From positions 68,189 to 108,272 of the forward strand of contig JAEELO010000121.1 of the NCBI GenBank assembly GCA_016282705.1: a DNA stretch of 40,084 nt, read 5' to 3'. Position 1 is the stretch's first letter. Every line of letters starts with the position of its first letter. The stretch comes from Candidatus Gastranaerophilales bacterium. GTDB taxonomy: Bacteria > Cyanobacteriota > Vampirovibrionia > Gastranaerophilales > Gastranaerophilaceae. A model generated the notes under the pieces. That model did no database searches, was not told the origin of the DNA, and worked only from the letters and a program-made list of their open reading frames with translations. Below, piece after piece: positions 34,894-40,084 of the stretch. The position numbers were made by a program, and so were the translations under genes.

Positions 34894-35238
34894 CTTACAT
34901 CTGTTTTAAAAATGCAAAAAATATATTTTGCTAGTGTGAGCCTTTATCATAACAGGAAAATATAAATTGCAACAAAATCATTTTTATAAATTTTCATAAA
35001 ATTCGTATAAACATTGCTTTATGACTAAAGAAATCAAACTTTATAAATCTTAATAAAGCAAAAAAGTATTATTTTAAAAATAAATGAGAAAAAAGACAAT
35101 TTTTCATTAACAGATTACAATGTAAGCTATTTTTTAATTTAATATAACTACATAAAGAAATATTTCATCTCCATGACAAAAATGGATTCTAATTAAAAAT
35201 TTTTATAAGTTTTTTTAAAGATACCAGTGTATATTTTA
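34894..35238. other. AT-rich intergenic stretch with nothing recognised
   Basis: About 345 nt upstream of the divergently placed SFKG membrane gene and the tRNA promoter. It is very AT-rich with many short A- and T-runs. I see no frame with a ribosome site, no strong hairpin and no repeat. It may hold the promoter of the minus-strand gene. Confidence 0.5.
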
Positions 35239-35267
35239 TTGAAAAATGATTATTTAGGTGGTAGAAT
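35239..35267 (+). promoter_or_regulatory. Near-consensus promoter of the tRNA-Pro transcript
   Basis: TTGAAA at 35239-35244, a 17-nt spacer and TAGAAT at 35262-35267. Transcription should start near 35274, about 120 nt before the mature tRNA, so the tRNA has a long 5' leader. Confidence 0.7.
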
Positions 35268-35286
35268 TATTGGGAATCAAATGAGA

Positions 35287-35370
35287 TTCGGGACGTAGCG
35301 CAGCCTGACTCTGCCGAGGAGAATAATTAAATATTATTCGACGAGAGGTAGCACGTAGTGCGCTAAGGCT
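35287..35370 (+). repeat. tRNA-Pro-derived direct and inverted partial copies in the leader
   Basis: Bases 35287-35307 repeat exactly 21 nt that begin 2 nt before the tRNA and run through its acceptor 5' strand and D-stem into the D-loop (35393-35413). Downstream, 35355-35365 is the exact reverse complement of 35415-35425 (tRNA D-stem 3' side and anticodon stem). Continued to 35370, it matches the reverse complement of the tRNA from 35408 with only a GG missing. Between the two copies is a 7-bp hairpin, GAATAAT with ATTATTC. The AGCGCA of the direct copy can also pair with the TGCGCT of the inverted copy, so the whole leader can fold on itself. There is no complete second tRNA here: anticodon loop and T-arm are absent. 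Confidence 0.8.
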
Positions 35371-35394
35371 CAAAATTAAAAACTAAATAAATTT

Positions 35395-35468
<74 letters not shown>

Positions 35469-35480
35469 AATTTTTTATTA

Positions 35481-36377
35481 TTAATTTTTAAAATAAGTTT
35501 TAAATATAGCGATATAAAAATCCGGTCTTAAAAAGAACAGGGGACGTCTTTTTATATATGCGACTATCGAATCACGCTCATTATCAACTGTCCAATGTTT
35601 ATATTCTTCATCATTTAAAGCCCAAGGTGTCATTTGAAGATATTTAAAATATTCTTTTTTATGAATACTTGCAGTTGCGTATATCCAAGGTTTAGCAAGA
35701 ATATGTATAGCTTTAGGATTTTTAGTAAATGTTGAACGATTTATAAAATTACTTGATTGAACATTCCATTCATCTGCGACAATTTTTATTTTTCCTTTTA
35801 ATACTTCATTTATAATTTCTTGATCGCCTAGTTTTATTGTTTCAATATTTTTTAATGTCCAATCCAAAAATTCTTTTTCTGTATTATTTTTTCTCATTTG
35901 ATTCAAATCAAACAATATCATGCCTGCATTTATATAAGTTGGATTATTTCTTACACGTTTTTTATTCCTATCATGAACACCTGCTGCAATATTATTATCT
36001 AAATCAACAGAATATAAAGAAGCCAGAGATGTACAAACAACAAAATCACAATCAAAATATATTATTTTATCAACATCAGGAAGTAACGACGGAAGTTTTA
36101 ATCTGTAAAAAGTAGGAAGTGTAATATAATAATGAGTCTGAACTTTTTTATATTCCGTAAAATCTTGTTCATCTATTTTAATAAATTTAATATCACAATC
36201 TTTTATAGCAGATAAAGAATATATTTTATTTTTATTTTCGGAAGAAATTCCCCCGTCTAATATATAAAAGCATAAGGAGTCATCTTCATTGGAATTATAT
36301 AAAATTGAAGCTATTACAACACCTGCGTGTTGTGCATAATTATCATCACTTGCTAAACATACATTTATTTGCGGCAT
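35481..36377 (-). CDS. Glycosyltransferase family 8 protein
   Basis: A retaining sugar transferase of 298 residues, similar in plan to the LPS core galactosyl/glucosyltransferases RfaJ/RfaI. It opens with INVCLASDDNYAQHAGVVIASIL, the usual GT8 nucleotide-sugar strand. The metal-binding DxD is DCD at 109-111 (KIIYFDCDFVV). YINAGMILFDL (148-158) and GDQEIIN follow, then a HILAKPW-type His region near the C-terminus. No signal peptide; the last 40 residues are basic and aromatic, suggesting contact with the inner membrane. With lptB elsewhere in the window, LPS or another surface glycan is the likely product. The sugar and acceptor cannot be told from sequence. Confidence 0.92.
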   Translation of the reverse strand: MPQINVCLASDDNYAQHAGVVIASILYNSNEDDSLCFYILDGGISSENKNKIYSLSAIKDCDIKFIKIDEQDFTEYKKVQTHYYITLPTFYRLKLPSLLPDVDKIIYFDCDFVVCTSLASLYSVDLDNNIAAGVHDRNKKRVRNNPTYINAGMILFDLNQMRKNNTEKEFLDWTLKNIETIKLGDQEIINEVLKGKIKIVADEWNVQSSNFINRSTFTKNPKAIHILAKPWIYATASIHKKEYFKYLQMTPWALNDEEYKHWTVDNERDSIVAYIKRRPLFFLRPDFYIAIFKTYFKN

Positions 36378-36582
36378 ATTTTTTATTCTTAATTATGTTA
36401 ATAAACTTATCACACATATGTTTTATCACAAACATAACCGTATTATCAATAAAAACACAAGTGTCAGATGCTCATATTATAACAAATATAAGAAGAAGAA
36501 ACCAATATTTAATATGTTATTATTGCGTTTGTTTTTCTAATAATCTATACTAAAATCAGTAAAATTTGCATTGAGGCGCTAT

Positions 36583-38469
36583 ATGAGTAATCATTGTGAT
36601 TGTTGTGAATGTTGTAAAACACATAATCATGAAGAAATCGACACTAACGGACACTTAAAACAATTATATATTGCCCTTATATTTTTAGTTGCAGCTTTTT
36701 TTATTTCAAATGAAATTTTAAAACCGATATTATATATAATCTCGTACCTGATAGCAGGACATAATGTCCTTATTTCATCATTAAAAAACATCAAAAATAA
36801 AAAATTCTTTGACGAAAACTTCTTAATGAGTATTGCTACAATCGGAGCTTTATGTATAAAAGAATATCCCGAAGCCGTAATGGTAATGATTTTATATCTG
36901 TTAGGAGAATATTTTCAGGATAAAGCCGTTGATAAAGCCAGAAATTCAATATCTGAGCTAATAAATATTTTACCCGAATATGCAAATATTGAGCAAAACG
37001 GCAAAATAATACAGGTAAATCCCAAAGAGGTAAAAATAGGAGAAATAATACTGGTAAAAGCCGGAGAGAAAATCCCGCTTGACGGAATTATAATTGAAGG
37101 CAATTCAGAATTAGATACTTCTTCTTTAACGGGAGAGAGTATTCCTGTTAATGTTTCAATTAATTCCGAAGTTTTGAGCGGTTCAGTTAATATATCAGGA
37201 TTATTAAGAATAAAAGTTACAAAAAGTTTTGAAAATTCAACAGTATCGAAAATAATAGAACTAGTTGAACACTCAAATAAAAATAAATCCCAAACAGAAA
37301 ATTATATATCTAAATTTGCGAAAATATACACGCCAATTGTTGTTTTTTTAGCACTGATGATAGTTATAATCCCGCTTATTATCTTCGGTTATGAAAATAT
37401 TAACGAATGGATAAACAGGGCATTAACCTTTCTTGTAATTTCATGTCCTTGTGCATTCGTCATTTCCGTTCCGTTATCATTCTATGCGGGAATCGGATGT
37501 GCATCAAGACACGGTATATTAATTAAAGGAAGTAATTATCTTGAACAGATATCAAAAGCCGGCATTCTTGCATTTGATAAAACAGGCACTCTAACAACTG
37601 GCACTTTTAGCGTAAAAGAAATTATTCCAAACGGCAGCAATAGTAAAGAAGAGATAGTAGAACTTGCAGCATATGCCGAGAGCTGTTCAAACCATCCTAT
37701 TGCAAAATCTGTTGTAAATTATTATACGAAAGAAATTGACTCTTCCAGAATAACAGGAACGACTGAAGTTTTAGGTTTTGGTATAAAAGCAGAAATAAAC
37801 AACAACTATATAATTGCAGGCTGTAAAAAGCTTTTAGAAATAAGCGGAATTGAGTTAAACGACAAAGAACTTGATAATGCTGTATATATTGCAAAGAACA
37901 ATCAATATATCGGGAAAATAATAATAGCTGATTCATTAAAATCTTCCGCTGAATCTATAATCAGCGAATTAAAAAAGTTATCATGCAAAATAGTTATGTT
38001 AACAGGTGATAATGAAGCAACAGCAAGACAAATTGCACAAGAAGCAGGTATTAATGAATATTACTATTCCCTGCTTCCTTATGACAAGGTACAAAAAATA
38101 GAAGATTTAATAAATAAAAATAAAAATAATTTGTCTGTATTTTTTGTTGGTGACGGAATAAATGATGCACCTGTTATAATGAGAGCTGATACAGGTATTG
38201 CAATGGGAGCATTAGGTTCAGATGCAGCGATAGAAGCAGCAGATATAGTAATTTCCGATGATAAACTTGAGAAGATTCCTTTAGCAATAAAAATTGCTAA
38301 AAAAACGATGAACATTGTCAAACAAAATATTGCATTTGCCATAATTATAAAATTTTTATTTTTAATTTTAGGCGGTATCGGTTTAATGACAATGTGGGGA
38401 GCCGTATTCGCCGATGTAGGCGTAACATTGCTCGCTGTTTTGAATTCACTCAGGACACTAAAAGAATAA
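36583..38469 (+). CDS. Heavy-metal translocating P1B-type ATPase with a short Cys/His N-terminus
   Basis: An inner-membrane pump of about 628 residues that exports a soft or divalent metal using ATP. The ion-binding CPC motif is in SCPCAF (C288-P-C290), the phosphorylated aspartate in DKTGT (D332), the actuator TGES in SSLTGESIPV, and the hinge GDGINDAP precedes the last two helices. The usual N-terminal heavy-metal domain is replaced by a 20-residue ligand cluster, HCDCCECCKTHNHEE. CPC plus this motif fits Zn/Cd/Co pumps such as ZntA/CadA, or a copper pump; the choice is not certain. ATG 36583 has GAGG 6 nt upstream; a TTG at 36571 is rejected. Probably its own transcript, divergent from the GT8 gene. 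Confidence 0.93.
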   Translation: MSNHCDCCECCKTHNHEEIDTNGHLKQLYIALIFLVAAFFISNEILKPILYIISYLIAGHNVLISSLKNIKNKKFFDENFLMSIATIGALCIKEYPEAVMVMILYLLGEYFQDKAVDKARNSISELINILPEYANIEQNGKIIQVNPKEVKIGEIILVKAGEKIPLDGIIIEGNSELDTSSLTGESIPVNVSINSEVLSGSVNISGLLRIKVTKSFENSTVSKIIELVEHSNKNKSQTENYISKFAKIYTPIVVFLALMIVIIPLIIFGYENINEWINRALTFLVISCPCAFVISVPLSFYAGIGCASRHGILIKGSNYLEQISKAGILAFDKTGTLTTGTFSVKEIIPNGSNSKEEIVELAAYAESCSNHPIAKSVVNYYTKEIDSSRITGTTEVLGFGIKAEINNNYIIAGCKKLLEISGIELNDKELDNAVYIAKNNQYIGKIIIADSLKSSAESIISELKKLSCKIVMLTGDNEATARQIAQEAGINEYYYSLLPYDKVQKIEDLINKNKNNLSVFFVGDGINDAPVIMRADTGIAMGALGSDAAIEAADIVISDDKLEKIPLAIKIAKKTMNIVKQNIAFAIIIKFLFLILGGIGLMTMWGAVFADVGVTLLAVLNSLRTLKE

Positions 38470-39249
38470 TTAAGTTTTTACAAGTGCATTTAGTTTTATG
38501 TCCTGTAATAATATTCTGTATTTATTAACATCTGAAATACTGTCTAATTTTTCTATTAACGATTTTTGTTTATTTGGAGTTATAGGATTTTCCGAAATAT
38601 TTTCTTTTTTTCGAATGCTTTTTTTCTTGATTTCTAATAAATATTCATCTATGCAGTCATGAATATATTTTTCTTCGTCTTTAAAACTTCGTTTATTGCC
38701 TATTGAATATAATAGCTGCAAGACAAAAATATCATTAGATGAAAGGCTGGTTGCATATTCCCCGCAACATGACATTACATCATATTTATCAGAACTATGC
38801 CCAAGTCCTAAAGCATGACCAAGTTCATGAATTATTACATGAAAAACATCTGCATCATCAACAGGATTATTATCCATATCAACAATTCCTATAACCATAC
38901 TTTGTTTAGGATACCAATCCAAAGGGAGATAACATTTTCCTGCATATTTACGATTTACTTTCCCCCAGTTTATTTCAAAATCAAAAGGTTCACCATATTC
39001 TGTTATATTAAATTCTATCTTATTCAGTAATGCCGCAGAATACATATCTAATGCCAAACGAACATAGTGTAAATATTTTGCCGTTCTGTCTTTCAATGAC
39101 GGAAGGATAACAGGCGCAACATATACATTTACAGGAGATTTATATATCAATTTCAATCTGCTGTTTTCTGAAAACTGAACAGCATCTGCATCAATCCCGA
39201 TATTAAAAGATGAACGAATATATGTAATTAAATTATCATAATCACTCAT
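38470..39249 (-). CDS. Matrixin-like zinc metalloprotease without a signal peptide
   Basis: The full metzincin zinc site is present: HELGHALGLGH with H141, E142, H145 and H151, and a Met-turn at M159 (YDVMSC) eight residues later. Upstream strands (INVYVAP-like, FDFEINWGK, MVIGIVDMDNN) fit the M10 matrixin fold, in which the catalytic domain is about 160 residues. It is preceded by about 45 extra residues and followed by a charged Lys/Ser/Glu tail (about 175-259). No signal peptide and no propeptide cysteine switch are visible, so the enzyme may be cytoplasmic or leave by a non-Sec route. Two cysteines follow the Met-turn (SCCGEY). It converges with the P-type ATPase with no gap. Confidence 0.85.
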   Translation of the reverse strand: MSDYDNLITYIRSSFNIGIDADAVQFSENSRLKLIYKSPVNVYVAPVILPSLKDRTAKYLHYVRLALDMYSAALLNKIEFNITEYGEPFDFEINWGKVNRKYAGKCYLPLDWYPKQSMVIGIVDMDNNPVDDADVFHVIIHELGHALGLGHSSDKYDVMSCCGEYATSLSSNDIFVLQLLYSIGNKRSFKDEEKYIHDCIDEYLLEIKKKSIRKKENISENPITPNKQKSLIEKLDSISDVNKYRILLQDIKLNALVKT

Positions 39250-39330
39250 AATTAATATATAATTCTAAATCCCAAATTGTCACCTTTTTTATATATGCCA
39301 CATATTTAACTTTTCTAATCGGATTTGTAT

Positions 39331-39336
39331 TATAAT
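39331..39336 (+). promoter_or_regulatory. TATAAT box placed for a leaderless DUF486 mRNA
   Basis: Perfect TATAAT ending 6 nt before the ATG at 39343, so the expected transcription start is the A of the ATG. No Shine-Dalgarno and no clear -35 are seen. Confidence 0.5.
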
Positions 39337-39342
39337 AAAGCT

Positions 39343-39684
39343 ATGTTTAGACAATTTTTACCGATAATATTATTAACAATTTCAAATGTATTTATGACAT
39401 TTGCGTGGTACGGGCATTTAAAATATAAAAGCACCGCACTATGGATAGTAATCCTCGTCAGTTGGGGAATTGCACTACTTGAATACTGTTTCCAGGTACC
39501 TGCAAACAGAATAGGACACGAGTTTTTTACGGCAGCACAATTAAAAACAATACAAGAAGTAATTACATTGATAGTATTCAGTGTATTTTCCGTTTTGTAT
39601 TTAAAAGAAGAATTCAGATGGAATTATCTTGTAGGATTTGTATTTATAATACTTGCCGTATTTTTTATATTTAAAAAATGGTAA
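39343..39684 (+). CDS. DUF486 (DMT-like) small membrane protein
   Basis: A 113-residue protein with four membrane helices. It matches the DUF486 pattern: ISNVFMTFAWYGHLK near the start, SWGIALLEYCFQVPANRIG in the second helix, AAQLKTIQEVITLIVFSVF and a closing helix ending IFKKW. The family is distantly related to drug/metabolite transporters, and its function is not established. The upstream frame runs to TTG 39325, but ATG 39343 gives the family-like start. There is no ribosome binding site; a TATAAT lies 6 nt upstream. A terminator follows at once. Confidence 0.9.
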   Translation: MFRQFLPIILLTISNVFMTFAWYGHLKYKSTALWIVILVSWGIALLEYCFQVPANRIGHEFFTAAQLKTIQEVITLIVFSVFSVLYLKEEFRWNYLVGFVFIILAVFFIFKKW

Positions 39685-39685
39685 T

Positions 39686-39717
39686 AAAAAAGAGAGTTTT
39701 AAAAACCCTCTTTTTTT
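39686..39717. terminator. Bidirectional terminator between DUF486 gene and rpoD
   Basis: AAAAAGAG pairs with CTCTTTTT, and GTTTT with AAAAC inside, with one A-C mismatch. A-run on one side and T-run on the other serve both convergent genes. Confidence 0.85.
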
Positions 39718-39721
39718 ATTA

Positions 39722-40084
39722 TTAAACTTCAATATATTCTTTTAATCGTTTGCTTCTGTTTGGATGTCTTAATTTTCTTAAAGCTTTAGCTTCAATTTGT
39801 CTGATACGTTCTCTGGTTACACCAAACAATTGACCAACTTCTTCAAGAGTTCTTTGACGTCCGTCATCCATACCGAATCTTAAACGTAAAACATCTCTTT
39901 CTCTCGGAGATAAACCGCTTAACACTTCAGCCAAGTCTTCTCTTAAAAGTTCTTGAGCAACTGTCTTAACAGGAGCATCAGCATCTTTATCTTCTATAAA
40001 ATCACCGAGTCTTGAATCTTCTTCTTTACCGATAGGAGTTTCTAATGATAAAGGTTCTTGAGCAACCTTAATTATTTCTCTTAA
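39722..40084 (-). CDS. rpoD: Primary sigma factor RpoD, C-terminal part, cut by the window end
   Basis: The frame runs off the right edge, so only the last 120 or so residues are seen. They hold the end of region 3 ([21 protein letters not shown]) and region 4: [53 protein letters not shown]. The region 4 helix-turn-helix ([20 protein letters not shown]) recognises the -35 box, in keeping with the TTGACA-like elements seen in this window. The [11 protein letters not shown] wording is that of a primary sigma factor rather than an alternative one. An internal alternative start codon near 39934 is not the gene start, because homologous sequence continues upstream of it. Confidence 0.95.
   Translation of the reverse strand, partial: LREIIKVAQEPLSLETPIGKEEDSRLGDFIEDKDADAPVKTVAQELLREDLAEVLSGLSPRERDVLRLRFGMDDGRQRTLEEVGQLFGVTRERIRQIEAKALRKLRHPNRSKRLKEYIEV

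Noticed and set aside
35287-35371. A second tRNA gene upstream of tRNA-Pro
   Set aside because: Only the acceptor 5' strand and part of the D-arm are present; anticodon loop and T-arm are missing, and the rest is an inverted copy.

Overview
The window looks like a chromosome segment from a strongly AT-rich, fermentative bacterium with an outer membrane. LPS export genes, a TolC-like outer-membrane factor, peptidoglycan recycling and GDP-mannose synthesis point to a Gram-negative envelope. Pyruvate formate-lyase, PEP carboxykinase and a CstA carrier point to anaerobic central metabolism. Several proteins of no named family resemble ones I associate with Gastranaerophilales (gut 'Melainabacteria', the non-photosynthetic sister class of Cyanobacteria): proteins starting MGLAASQAR, soluble proteins with an N-terminal SFKG motif, and a phycobilin-lyase-like HEAT protein in a genome with no visible photosynthesis. 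The lineage is an inference from memory and was not checked by search. I see no insertion sequence, integrase, phage gene or CRISPR array.

Layout. 1-1.6 kb: tail of an unknown gene, a radical SAM protein, and a DUF4236 membrane protein. 1.6-8.5 kb: pckA, divergent from cstA, which overlaps a UvrD-like helicase/nuclease; then a small protein with four calcium-loop repeats. 8.5-11 kb: a putative metal permease and a TolC-like protein, both with His/Cys-rich segments, in one minus-strand operon. 11-13.1 kb: two small unknown genes and a HEAT-repeat protein. 13.2-15.8 kb: overlapping operon lptB / LptF-LptG-type permease / phosphodiester glycosidase. 15.9-18.1 kb: overlapping pair of an alpha-oxoamine synthase and an epimerase-type reductase, possibly for sphingoid bases. 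18.2-22.4 kb: a giant protein with an SFKG motif and a GlnD-like HD domain. 22.5-24.9 kb: pyruvate formate-lyase divided into a catalytic core and a separate glycyl-radical subunit. 24.9-28 kb: manC-dxr-aroQ operon. 28-31 kb: anmK and small unknown genes. 31-34.9 kb: three lineage-type proteins, one with an SFKG motif and one with flagellin/hook-like topology. 35.2-35.5 kb: tRNA-Pro behind a promoter and a leader that holds direct and inverted partial copies of the same tRNA. 35.5-40 kb: GT8 glycosyltransferase, heavy-metal P-type ATPase, matrixin-like protease, DUF486 protein, and the 3' end of rpoD.

Best candidates for something undescribed: the SFKG motif shared by unrelated proteins without signal peptides; the two-gene pyruvate formate-lyase; the tRNA-Pro leader; and a recurrent arrangement in which a -10 box sits about 6-10 nt before the start codon with no Shine-Dalgarno, which suggests leaderless or near-leaderless mRNAs for at least five genes.
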